A stretch of DNA of 43,329 nt, from the NCBI GenBank assembly GCA_013286085.1, contig JABDGK010000016.1:1-43329 (forward strand), written 5' to 3'. The notes beneath the pieces were generated by a model. It had not been told where the DNA came from, did no database searches, and worked only from the letters and a program-made list of their open reading frames with translations. The DNA comes from Gammaproteobacteria bacterium (GTDB taxonomy: Bacteria; Pseudomonadota; Gammaproteobacteria; DSM-16500). The position numbers were made by a program, and so were the translations under genes. Position 1 is the stretch's first letter, and each line of letters opens with the position of its first letter. Shown here one piece after another: positions 7,145 to 14,782 of the stretch.

Positions 7145-8668
7145 GTGAGCAAAATCGTGTTCTTTTTTTCACACTCAATTCAAATAAAATGGTATGCGAC
7201 ATTCGCAGAAATTTTTAAAAATTATTTTACAGACTGCAAAATACATCTGTTTGTTCACGGAGAAACAGATCAACAATTTGCCTCTCACTTTAAGCAATAT
7301 GATGAAGTTATCAATATTCTTGATGGGTTTATATTTAATGAAAAATTGCACTTACAAAATATTTGTTTCTCTAATGATATTAAAGAACTTGAAAACAAGC
7401 TAAACCAATCATTTTTCTGGGAAGACGTGACGATCGATCGTTGGATTCGAGCAAAACAATCTCCTTCCTATTCTATTCAGTATTTAAATCATGCCTTCAA
7501 TCTGATCAAGCAACGCTACCAACAATATCGCCCTATTTGTGGATTTGGTGAAAGTACCATGGCCATCTATCGTTTAGCGCACCACCTTTTTGAACATGAT
7601 CGACGCTATTTTTTAGTGCCGATAGTAACACGTTTTTTTGAGAGATTTTATATTGAAATAGATTGGGATTTACGTTGGAAAACTATGTTTGACTGTTATC
7701 AAAACTATGTAAAAAATGGTATACCTCCGCATCTTCAAAAAATAGCAGAAGAAAAATATAAGGCGATTGTAGCATATCATTACAAACCTGTAGGGCTAAA
7801 TCATCATTCAAAAAAATGCAAAAGAAACAGCGATATTACGCGCTGGTTTAACATTAAAAAATATTTTAATGTTATTGCCAATTTATATTCAGTCAATAAA
7901 AATGAAATAAAATGCAATGTGCGTTATTGCACAACTGCTAATACACTAACAAAAAAAATTAAGGCTTATTTGTTTAACAAAAAAAGCTATCAGTTTTTAG
8001 AAAAACACTTCGAAAAGTCTATCCCACGCAATATTACATTTTGTGTTTATTTCTTACATTGTCAGCCTGAATATACTATCGATAGCTTAGGACGATACTA
8101 TCAAGATCAAGAATATTTAATTGCTAATATTGCTGCAAATTTACCATCCAATTATTTTTTGCTGATTAAAGAGCATCCTGCTATGAAGGGTCAGCGTCCG
8201 ATAGCTTTATATAAAAAAATCATGAAAATAAGTAACGCGGTACTCATTCATCCTGATATCGATTCGCATACATTAATTTCTCAATCTCAACTGATATTTA
8301 CCGTTTCAGGAACGGCTGCATTAGAAGCGGTTTTTTTAAATAAGCAAAGCATTGTGTTTGGTCAATACGCTTATAGTAATGCGCATCTTATTTCTTTTTG
8401 TGATAGTTTTTGGAAGCTCAATGCCTTAATTAGAGAAAAATTAGCTTATCAACCTGATAGTGTAGAAACAAAAAAACACGCTTTGTGTTTATTAGCAGCA
8501 AAATATCAACATAGTTTTCCTGGAAAATTGCCTTACGCGGGTGATTTAACGGATTTATATATGCATGATGATAAAAATATACATGACATTACAACATCAT
8601 TCAAACAGATACTGTCAATATTGTTTTGTGGAAAAAATAATGAATATAAATTCTCTATTGGAAAATAA
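7145..8668 (+). CDS. Capsule-polysaccharide (KpsS/LpsZ-like) biosynthesis protein
   Basis: The C-terminal half carries the pattern of capsule-synthesis glycosyltransferases that build the Kdo linker on a lipid: LIKEHPAMKGQRP, then HPDIDSHTLISQSQLIFTVS and SGTAALEAVFLNK, which resembles a nucleotide-sugar binding region. The N-terminal half is less familiar and contains SKIVFFFSHSIQIKWYATFAEI. The frame is open back to 7034, but I choose the GTG at 7145 because similarity begins there, giving 507 residues. The 3' end overlaps the next gene by 29 bp, so the two are coupled. It is divergent from the peptide-modification operon and may share its regulation. The linker function is a family inference; a different surface sugar acceptor is possible. 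Confidence 0.65.
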   Translation: MSKIVFFFSHSIQIKWYATFAEIFKNYFTDCKIHLFVHGETDQQFASHFKQYDEVINILDGFIFNEKLHLQNICFSNDIKELENKLNQSFFWEDVTIDRWIRAKQSPSYSIQYLNHAFNLIKQRYQQYRPICGFGESTMAIYRLAHHLFEHDRRYFLVPIVTRFFERFYIEIDWDLRWKTMFDCYQNYVKNGIPPHLQKIAEEKYKAIVAYHYKPVGLNHHSKKCKRNSDITRWFNIKKYFNVIANLYSVNKNEIKCNVRYCTTANTLTKKIKAYLFNKKSYQFLEKHFEKSIPRNITFCVYFLHCQPEYTIDSLGRYYQDQEYLIANIAANLPSNYFLLIKEHPAMKGQRPIALYKKIMKISNAVLIHPDIDSHTLISQSQLIFTVSGTAALEAVFLNKQSIVFGQYAYSNAHLISFCDSFWKLNALIREKLAYQPDSVETKKHALCLLAAKYQHSFPGKLPYAGDLTDLYMHDDKNIHDITTSFKQILSILFCGKNNEYKFSIGK

Positions 8669-9275
8669 AACTATTGCACTGGTTGGACCATCAAAATCAA
8701 TTATTAATACTGGTTTTGGACCAGAAATTGAGTGTCATGATTTGGTTGTGCGTCTTAATCATCAATGGCCAATAAATAATGACTTAAAAAGTGACATCGG
8801 TGAACGCATGGATATTTTATATCATTGTTGCAACCCCGATTTTTCAATGATGCGATTTTCTATTCCTGAGTTTCAAAAAACAAAAATGGTTTTTTACGAA
8901 CAAGGAATTCAAGATGCGCTATTACGCATGAACTGTTTAGAATATAAAATCCCTTGTGTGGATATCACCGCAGAATATCAAACACTACAACACCAATTGA
9001 ATACCTTTCCAAATACCGGATTGGTTGCTATTCGTCATTTGCTGTCTTTCCCGATTCGCTCTTTGAAACTTTTTGGCATTACTTTTTTTCAAGAACCTTA
9101 CTATGAAAATTATTTAGGCAATGGTGCAAATGCTAAGCATTGGGAAAATAACACACTGCCCAAAAAGATCGATCTTCATCAATTGGATGTTCAGTTTGCT
9201 TATTTTTTAAAATATTTTAGCAATGATTCACGATTGGCAATAGATCAGTATAGCCGTGGAATCATGTGTATTTAA
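8640..9275 (+). CDS. GT29 sialyltransferase-like glycosyltransferase
   Basis: The 211-residue protein opens with a clear L-type sialylmotif: ALVGPSKSIINTGFGPEI at about residues 13-30, then CHDLVVRLN. This is the CMP-sugar binding signature of family 29. A plausible S-type motif follows in FPNTGLVAIRHLLSFPIRSL and LKLFGI, and KHWENN resembles the HYYEN motif III. The final H-x4-E motif is not exact (HQLDVQ). Family 29 is mainly eukaryotic, with scattered bacterial members. The start is the ATG at 8640, inside the end of the preceding gene. The donor could be sialic acid or another nonulosonate such as legionaminic acid; no CMP-sialic acid synthesis genes are in the window. Confidence 0.75.
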   Translation: MNINSLLENKTIALVGPSKSIINTGFGPEIECHDLVVRLNHQWPINNDLKSDIGERMDILYHCCNPDFSMMRFSIPEFQKTKMVFYEQGIQDALLRMNCLEYKIPCVDITAEYQTLQHQLNTFPNTGLVAIRHLLSFPIRSLKLFGITFFQEPYYENYLGNGANAKHWENNTLPKKIDLHQLDVQFAYFLKYFSNDSRLAIDQYSRGIMCI

Positions 9276-9296
9276 AAAAGGTAATCGAAGTGGCAC

Positions 9297-10277
9297 ATGA
9301 AAAGGATTAGAACAGCAGTTATTGGCGCGGGTTATTTAGGCAAGTTTCATCTTGAGAAATTGGCCTCGCTTCCTCTATCCTCTTTGGTGAGTGTTGTTGA
9401 TATTGATTTGCCTCTGGCGCGTCTGCTGGCTAAGAGATACGATATAATTGCGTTGAAAAACTATCAATCCCTCATTGGAAAAGTTGATGCGGTTAGTATT
9501 GTTACGCCAACGGCTACACATTTTGAAATTGCAAAGTTTTTTCTTGATCATGGCGCGCATGTATTTGTTGAAAAGCCAATCACCTTGGTTGTTGAAGAGG
9601 CCAATATTTTAATTTCACTTGCTAAAGCCAAGGGTCTTGTTTTGCAGTGTGGACATATTGAGCGTTTTAATCCAGGATTTAAATTTGTTCGTCCACAATT
9701 GTCTTGTCCCGTTTTTATTGAGGCGCAAAGGTTTGCGCCATTTAAGACTAGGGGTAGTGATATTTCAGTAATATTTGATTTAATGATTCATGATCTTGAT
9801 ATCATTTTATCCATCGTAAATTCGAAAATAACCAGCATTGAGGCTATTGGTGCTAATGTTTTTACAACACTTTTTGATCTTGCCAATGTGAAAATTACCT
9901 TTGAAGATGGCTGTATTGCAAAGCTAGCAGTGAGTCGCGTTCATGCTAGTTCTGTTCGAACATTATCTATTTTTCAAGAAGAGGGTTGTTTCTATATAGA
10001 TATGAACAAAAATAGTTGTCATATCAGCCCTATGAATAGCGCTAATCATAAAGATACTTTCCCTTTCTTTCCTGCAGCTCTTTTAGAAGAAATTAGCTTA
10101 GCAAAAACGGATGCTTTAGAAGAAGAGCTTGGCGATTATTTGGAGGCTATTGCCTCCAAACGATTGCCTACTGTTTCTGGGGAAGATGCGCGCAATGCAC
10201 TGGCTCTTGCGATTCAGATTTATGATATTATCGCCCGCAAGACGCAGTTGGAGGCACCACTTTTAGCTGTTGGATAA
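9297..10277 (+). CDS. Gfo/Idh/MocA oxidoreductase, GnnA-like
   Basis: The N-terminus is a Rossmann fold (VIGAGYLGKFH, residues 9-19), and VEKPI near residue 95 is the family's conserved Glu-Lys-Pro motif that positions the catalytic lysine. The 326-residue length fits. The next gene begins like a GnnB-type aminotransferase. In Acidithiobacillus and related bacteria GnnA oxidises the 3-position of UDP-GlcNAc and GnnB aminates it, to make GlcN3N for lipid A. The pairing supports a GnnA-like role, but the partner is cut off here, so this copy may have no function in that pathway or may work with a GnnB encoded elsewhere. It sits 21 bp after the sialyltransferase-like gene. Confidence 0.78.
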   Translation: MKRIRTAVIGAGYLGKFHLEKLASLPLSSLVSVVDIDLPLARLLAKRYDIIALKNYQSLIGKVDAVSIVTPTATHFEIAKFFLDHGAHVFVEKPITLVVEEANILISLAKAKGLVLQCGHIERFNPGFKFVRPQLSCPVFIEAQRFAPFKTRGSDISVIFDLMIHDLDIILSIVNSKITSIEAIGANVFTTLFDLANVKITFEDGCIAKLAVSRVHASSVRTLSIFQEEGCFYIDMNKNSCHISPMNSANHKDTFPFFPAALLEEISLAKTDALEEELGDYLEAIASKRLPTVSGEDARNALALAIQIYDIIARKTQLEAPLLAVG

Positions 10278-10301
10278 TTATAAATAATCATAAAGAAAGC
10301 T

Positions 10302-10409
10302 GTGAATTTTATTGATCTTCAGTTGCAGTACCGGTTACATCAGACACAGATTGATACTGCTATTATGCGTGTTTTAGAAAGAGGTCAATTTCTTATTGGC
10401 GCTGAAAGC
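10302..10409 (+). pseudogene. Truncated DegT/DnrJ/EryC1 aminotransferase (GnnB-like) start
   Basis: From the GTG at 10302 the first 36 or so residues (MNFIDLQLQYRLHQTQIDTA, then VLERGQFLIGAE) are a normal start of a DegT/EryC1 PLP-dependent sugar aminotransferase. The family resemblance stops abruptly near 10409, where a palindromic sequence begins. The frame then runs through unrelated residues to a stop at 10517. Over 300 residues, including the PLP lysine, are missing, so this is a fragment. It follows the GnnA-like gene by 24 bp, as an intact GnnB gene would. Confidence 0.8.
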
Positions 10410-10412
10410 AGG

Positions 10413-10478
10413 CCAGGATCAAATCTAAACATAGGCAATAGTATTAGTAAAACGCCTATGTTTAGATTTGCCCCCAGG
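10413..10478. repeat. Palindrome at the aminotransferase breakpoint
   Basis: A perfect 16-bp inverted repeat, AAATCTAAACATAGGC at 10421-10436 and its complement at 10454-10469, encloses a 17-nt loop. The symmetry extends imperfectly outward to CCAGG on each side. It starts where the GnnB-like reading frame loses its similarity, so it may be a small mobile or REP-like element at the deletion joint. Confidence 0.6.
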
Positions 10479-10567
10479 TCTTACTATTTGCTCTTATTAC
10501 CGCATCGATCACGCTAGCTTAACTGATAACTCTCGCTCACGAGTCAATACTAAGTTGCGCGCTGTAA

Positions 10568-10624
10568 AAGGAATTTTTCGAATTGAAAAAATTAATTGAA
10601 AAGTCTTATTGTCAAGCCTGACCC
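10568..10624 (+). repeat. 57-bp direct repeat, right copy (solo RAYT tail)
   Basis: Identical to 2453-2509. Here it carries only the last RAYT codons and terminal repeat, with no transposase body upstream. It overlaps the 3' end of yaeQ on the other strand. Confidence 0.9.
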
Positions 10625-11157
10625 CACAGTAGCCGCTCTGCCTCTACCAAGACACACTGGTCACCGCTTGATAGCCATAGCTGTTTATCTTGTATCGTTG
10701 CTTGTAACTGCATATTACGCTGATTAAGTTTAGCTAGTTCTGCTAGTGTTGTTGGGGCAATGCGTAATATTCGTAAATTTTTCAGTCGAGTAATTTTCTT
10801 TTGCATACCCTGCCACCAAACATCAGAACCGCGACCATAAATATATAACCAAACTTGTCTGGCACGACCGCATGCCTGGCGTAGACGTCGCTCATCAGGT
10901 TCTCCCAAGTCAATCCATAACTCAATATCACCCGTAGCGCTTTTCTGCCAAATCTCAGGTTCATCTATAGCAGAAAGGCCACGAGTAAATCGCAATTGCT
11001 CACTGGCGTGTAACGCAAATACAACAAGTCGCAGCATCAATCGTTCCAGTGTTTCCGATGGATGCTGTGCCAATGTTAACGCATGGGTGTGATAATAGCC
11101 GCGATCCATGTCACTAATAATTATTTCAGCTTTGTGTATAGTCGCTTTTAACGCCAT
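10612..11157 (-). CDS. yaeQ: YaeQ family protein
   Basis: The 181-residue sequence matches YaeQ along its whole length: MALKATIHKAEIIISDMDRG, HPSETLERLMLRL, EPEIWQKSATGDIELWIDLG and DERRLRQACGRA. YaeQ has a PD-(D/E)xK nuclease-like fold and its cellular role is unsettled. The last residues, LLWGQA, and the stop codon are read from the solo RAYT end (GGGGTCAGGCTTGA), so the element has landed at, or replaced, the natural C-terminus without an obvious change in length. No operon partner is evident; the next gene upstream is divergent. Confidence 0.9.
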   Translation of the reverse strand: MALKATIHKAEIIISDMDRGYYHTHALTLAQHPSETLERLMLRLVVFALHASEQLRFTRGLSAIDEPEIWQKSATGDIELWIDLGEPDERRLRQACGRARQVWLYIYGRGSDVWWQGMQKKITRLKNLRILRIAPTTLAELAKLNQRNMQLQATIQDKQLWLSSGDQCVLVEAERLLWGQA

Positions 11158-11194
11158 AGGTTTTTATCCAGCTGCTTGATAGGGTTGGTTATCA

Positions 11195-11232
11195 GTATCC
11201 ATTCAGCTAAGTTCACTTAGCTGAATGGATAC
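11195..11232. repeat. Perfect 17-bp hairpin upstream of yaeQ
   Basis: GTATCCATTCAGCTAAG, TTCA, then the exact complement. It has no U-run on either side, and it sits 38 bp upstream of the yaeQ start, so it is more likely an operator or leader structure or a repeat element than a terminator. Confidence 0.6.
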
Positions 11233-11360
11233 GTTATTGCTTAATCCATAGTTTGAGAATAAATTGCTGATCCTGTCTTTGGGTTAAGTGTATGCGTTTG
11301 GCAAAGCGCATACAATTAATTGCGAGGAAAATTAAAATTTTCCGCGTCTATTACTAAAGC

Positions 11361-11390
11361 GTCATGTTATATGTGAATACTTGACACCTT
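11361..11390. repeat. Dispersed 30-nt repeat, copy 1
   Basis: Begins GTCATGTTATATGTGAATAC and matches 18130-18159 at about 26 of 30 positions. Both begin with the GTCA core also found in the RAYT ends, so they may be diverged solo ends of a related element. Confidence 0.5.
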
Positions 11391-11528
11391 TTCCCACGGC
11401 AATTAATTCAAATAAATCAACAGGGTAATTATTTATCTGGGCAAAAAGCAGGCTGTCCGCATTGAAGACAGGATGTTTTTGGGATACTATGCCGCCTTAC
11501 TGAACAGTGGGAAATTAAAGAGGCATAC

Positions 11529-12467
11529 ATGTTAACATCAGACAATCGAAAAAGAACATACACCGATCCATCAAGTGCACAAAACTATAATGCCAATAAT
11601 GCACTCCAAGTAAATAGTGTAACTCAATTTCTCAGCACCCACATAAATTCTGCCCAAAAAAATTCGAATATATTTGATATTGGTTCTGGTGATGGCAAGG
11701 TAACATTACAAGTTGCCGAATTTTTTAATAGTCGTTTTACTACAGGGATTGATATCTCACGTGATAGAGTTCGATTTGCCCGCAAGCATTATCATAGCCG
11801 AAGTTGGTTTTTTTCTCGTGACGCTGCCAAATTAAACAAAACAGCCGCATGTGAAACATATGATATTGTAACGAGCTTCAATTCTTTACATCATCTGCCT
11901 GAAGCAGATCATCCAAAAATTTTTCAACAAATGGAAACTATTCTTAAACCTAACGGACAAGTATTTTTATTAGTTGCAAGTCGAAGCCCTGAATTACATG
12001 ATGCACTAGATGAAACTGCAAATAGCAAAAAATGGAAAGCGCATTTCAATGGCTTTATCAATCCTCGCGTGTATCGGAATGAGAAATATTATTCTGCATT
12101 AGCCACACAAGCTGGTTTTAGTGTTTCAAGTGAAATCAATAAACCAACACTGCATACATTTGCAAATAGAAAAGCCATCGAAGACTTCATTCATGGCTGG
12201 TCTCCTCACGTTGGATTTTTAAAATTAAATTCGCTTGATGCATTATGCGACCAATTCTTAAAAGATGTGAGCCGGCGTTTATCTGAGAAGATAGGAAACC
12301 CTGATGGCACACTTTCCCTTCCGCAATATAATAATGAATTGGTCTTGCGTAAGCCGGGATTTTTTGCATCACACAGTTTAGCAAATAGAACACCTACAGC
12401 CGAAGAAGAAAAATTAATGGACTCGGGCGCTCCAGCCATGAATACGCGTAAAAAAGCAAAATTTTAA
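11529..12467 (+). CDS. Class I SAM-dependent methyltransferase
   Basis: The 312-residue protein has the AdoMet-binding motif I IFDIGSGDGK near residues 48-57, a second-strand acidic residue in TGIDISRDR, and the motif IV region YDIVTSFNSLHHL followed by LKPNGQVFLLVAS. Together these define a Rossmann-fold methyltransferase of the small-molecule type. The acceptor is unknown. The C-terminal tail is Lys-rich and probably disordered. AGAGG lies 7 nt before the ATG. It begins a plus-strand run with the dipeptidase, 39 bp downstream. Confidence 0.82.
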   Translation: MLTSDNRKRTYTDPSSAQNYNANNALQVNSVTQFLSTHINSAQKNSNIFDIGSGDGKVTLQVAEFFNSRFTTGIDISRDRVRFARKHYHSRSWFFSRDAAKLNKTAACETYDIVTSFNSLHHLPEADHPKIFQQMETILKPNGQVFLLVASRSPELHDALDETANSKKWKAHFNGFINPRVYRNEKYYSALATQAGFSVSSEINKPTLHTFANRKAIEDFIHGWSPHVGFLKLNSLDALCDQFLKDVSRRLSEKIGNPDGTLSLPQYNNELVLRKPGFFASHSLANRTPTAEEEKLMDSGAPAMNTRKKAKF

Positions 12468-12506
12468 TTTCCTAAACGTACAGTATAAGAATCGGAAATA
12501 TAAAAT

Positions 12507-13190
12507 ATGAAAAAAATTATCTACATTGCTGATCCAGAGATATTATCCATACCCATTGTTGAATGCAACGAGCCACTTATTGATGTTAAAAATCGTCAAG
12601 AATTACAATATGGACCGCCACCAGAATGCGAGCTCACAGCTGAATGCTATACCAAAATGCGGGAAACTATATTTGAAAAATTGTGCCAAGCACAAAACGA
12701 TTTACCTCACCAATGGCGCTTTAGATTGTATGAAGGGTTTCGCAGCCTACAAGGACAACAAATGTTATTTGAACAAGAATATCAACGTGTTCTTGCGCGT
12801 GAACCTCATAAAAATAAATCGGAATTATTTCACGAAACAACGCGACTCGTTTCACCTGTCACTAATTTAGATGGAACAAAAAACACTCCTCCTCACAATA
12901 CTGGCAGCGCGGTTGATGTTGAAATTATTACCGAAGAAGGGGAGCTAGTTGATATGGGAATGGCTGCTAAAGACTGGAATCAAGTTGCCCCAGAACTCTG
13001 TTTAACAGATTGTAACTCTATCAGTAAAACTGCAAAGCAAAACCGCAAATTATTACTCGGGATAATGAATAGTCACGGATTTGTAAATTACCCCACTGAA
13101 TGGTGGCATTTCTCTTATGGTGATCGTTATTGGGCTTATCATCAACCGGTTAAACAAGCAATTTATGGATCGGTTGAAGAAATACTATGA
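12507..13190 (+). CDS. D-alanyl-D-alanine dipeptidase (VanX/DdpX-like, M15D)
   Basis: The protein carries all the key features of this zinc dipeptidase family. GFRS has the catalytic-site Arg at R79. The zinc motif HNTGSAVD supplies H130 and D137. TEWWHFSYG supplies the catalytic E198 and the third zinc ligand H201. These enzymes split free D-Ala-D-Ala, either to recycle cell-wall material or as part of vancomycin-type resistance. No VanA or VanH partner is present, so turnover of D-Ala-D-Ala is the likelier role. There is no signal peptide, so it acts in the cytoplasm. Its stop overlaps the start of a small exported reading frame by 4 bp. Confidence 0.88.
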   Translation: MKKIIYIADPEILSIPIVECNEPLIDVKNRQELQYGPPPECELTAECYTKMRETIFEKLCQAQNDLPHQWRFRLYEGFRSLQGQQMLFEQEYQRVLAREPHKNKSELFHETTRLVSPVTNLDGTKNTPPHNTGSAVDVEIITEEGELVDMGMAAKDWNQVAPELCLTDCNSISKTAKQNRKLLLGIMNSHGFVNYPTEWWHFSYGDRYWAYHQPVKQAIYGSVEEIL

Positions 13191-13333
13191 CGATAAAAGC
13201 TATCAAACCTAATTTTTTCAAATTGCTTATTTTATTAATTGTGGTTTTATTTTCATATACCATAGCACATGCTGAGCAGCCGTTACCGAAAATTTTTTTA
13301 TTTGTTGGTAATGCGATAGAGCACAGTTTTTAA
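13187..13333 (+). CDS. Small exported peptide or truncated secreted protein
   Basis: This 48-residue frame begins at an ATG overlapping the dipeptidase stop (ATGA), so translation is probably coupled. It encodes a strong signal peptide (FFKLLILLIVVLFSYTIAHA, residues 10-29) and only about 19 mature residues (EQPLPKIFLFVGNAIEHSF). It may be the start of a lost secreted protein: a 14-bp sequence inside it, CATGCTGAGCAGCC (13268-13281), recurs at 14139-14152 at the far end of the next gene. It is too short for the family to be known. Confidence 0.45.
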   Translation: MTIKAIKPNFFKLLILLIVVLFSYTIAHAEQPLPKIFLFVGNAIEHSF

Positions 13334-13348
13334 GCCGGGGCTTTAAAA

Positions 13349-14146
13349 TTGAATACATTCGAAAATAAAGTGGCTGTCATTACAGGCGCTGCTTCTGGAA
13401 TTGGCAAAGCTTTGGCAATGAAATGCCTTAAGCTCGGCATAAAAGTAGTTTTAGCTGATAATAATCAAAATAAACTTAAGCAATGCAAAGATGAATTAAA
13501 AAATTTTAATAATAAGATTTTAATTTGCCAAACGGATGTTTCCAAAGAAATAGAAATAATACAGTTAGCCAATTTAACAATTGAAAAATTTGGTAGCGTG
13601 CATTTTTTATTTAATAATGCTGGCATTCCTGGTGCATTAGGACCCATATGGACGCAATCAACAACAGATATTGAGGAAGTTATTCAAGTAAACCTAATGG
13701 GAACTATTTATGGAATAAAAACATTTATTCCAATTATGTTAAAACAAAATGATAATTGCTATGTTATCAATACCAGTGCTGGGGCTGGATTACTAACAGG
13801 CGCTGGGTTATCCGCTTACAAGGCATCTAAACACGCCATTGTGGCTGTTTCTGAAGTCTTATATGCGGATTTAAAAGCCATACATGCAAGTATTCATGTT
13901 TCAGTTTTGATCCCACATTGGGTAAATACAGATATTGCTAAAAATATCAAAACAGATGATAAGAAAATAATTAATGACAGCATAGAAAGATTAATAAATT
14001 TTGGGATGCCGGCAGAAACAGTGGCAGAAAAAGTTTTTGATGCGATTAAGAATCGCCAATTTTACATTTTTACTCATGCGAATGAGCACCTGCCTAAGAT
14101 TAAAAAAAGAATGGAAACCATATTATCAATAGGCAACCCATGCTGA
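13349..14146 (+). CDS. Short-chain dehydrogenase/reductase (SDR)
   Basis: A classical SDR of 265 residues with the cofactor loop TGAASGIG at 12-19, the NNAG motif at 89-92 and the catalytic set S143, Y157 and K161 in the YKASK region. The Asp after the second strand (VVLADNN, D37) favours NAD(H) over NADP(H). The start is TTG at 13349, with a GGGG-containing site upstream. The substrate is unknown. The gene is in the same frame as the preceding small exported ORF, separated by a TAA and five codons. A 14-bp direct repeat flanks it, which hints that it may have been inserted. Confidence 0.85.
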   Translation: MNTFENKVAVITGAASGIGKALAMKCLKLGIKVVLADNNQNKLKQCKDELKNFNNKILICQTDVSKEIEIIQLANLTIEKFGSVHFLFNNAGIPGALGPIWTQSTTDIEEVIQVNLMGTIYGIKTFIPIMLKQNDNCYVINTSAGAGLLTGAGLSAYKASKHAIVAVSEVLYADLKAIHASIHVSVLIPHWVNTDIAKNIKTDDKKIINDSIERLINFGMPAETVAEKVFDAIKNRQFYIFTHANEHLPKIKKRMETILSIGNPC

Positions 14147-14167
14147 GCAGCCAAGAAAACAAGGAAT

Positions 14168-14764
14168 ATGATGACTGTTGAAAATGAAGGAAAGAAATAT
14201 GACCTTATCGCATCTGCTTATGCTGAAATACGCAATTCTTTTGCGACAGAACAACAATATTTAGATTTATTGATGAACTACTTGAAACCTAATTCACATA
14301 TTCTTGATATTGGTTGCGGATCTGGATTTCCAATCGCATCTTACTTACTTCAACATGAATTTCAGATAACAGGTATTGATGGTTCAAAAGAACTTTTAAA
14401 AATTGCTAAAATAAAATATCCCCCAATGAAGACTGTTTGTGGAGATATACGTACTCTTGAGTTAAATGAAAAATTTGATGCCGTTGTCGAATGGTGGTGC
14501 CTTTTCCATATCCCGCAGCAAGACCATGAAAAAATGATTTTACGGTTTGCCAATTGGTTAAAACCAAATGGAATTTTGGAATTTACTACCGGTGATCAAG
14601 AATATGAGGGAAAAAACAGTAATATGCTTAATCAAGAATTAAGTTTCTATAGTCTTGATCCAAAACAATATGAAAAATACCTGCATAATGCTGGTTTTAA
14701 AATATTATTATGCGAATCCGATCAAGATCAGCATTTAGTATGGATTGCCAAATACGAACCCTAG
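14168..14764 (+). CDS. Class I SAM-dependent methyltransferase
   Basis: A 198-residue methyltransferase with ILDIGCGSGFPIA (motif I, near residues 41-53), TGIDGSKELL (motif II) and FDAVVEWWCLFHIPQ (motif IV), followed by WLKPNGILEFTTG. AAGGA lies about 4-7 nt before the two adjacent ATG codons at 14168 and 14171. It differs from the methyltransferase at 11529 in length and motif detail, so they are not recent duplicates. It lies 18 bp before the GNAT gene and probably shares a transcript with it. The acceptor molecule is unknown. Confidence 0.82.
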   Translation: MMTVENEGKKYDLIASAYAEIRNSFATEQQYLDLLMNYLKPNSHILDIGCGSGFPIASYLLQHEFQITGIDGSKELLKIAKIKYPPMKTVCGDIRTLELNEKFDAVVEWWCLFHIPQQDHEKMILRFANWLKPNGILEFTTGDQEYEGKNSNMLNQELSFYSLDPKQYEKYLHNAGFKILLCESDQDQHLVWIAKYEP

Positions 14765-14782
14765 TGCTAATGAGAATTATTT

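Larger units (their letters stand above)
11158..11528. other. Gene-free, hairpin-rich intergenic region
   Basis: No coding sequence is credible here. It contains a perfect 17-bp stem with a 4-nt loop at 11195-11232, an 11-bp stem at 11290-11313 and a small A/T palindrome at 11326-11343. At 11361-11390 there is a 30-nt sequence that differs at only about four positions from one at 18130-18159. It must also hold the divergent promoters of yaeQ and the methyltransferase. Confidence 0.6.

Noticed and set aside
11195..11232. Intrinsic terminator for yaeQ or the methyltransferase
   Set aside because: The stem is perfect, but there is no U-run and it lies upstream of both genes.
12507..13190. Vancomycin resistance operon
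   Set aside because: Only a VanX-like dipeptidase is present; VanH, VanA and VanRS are absent.
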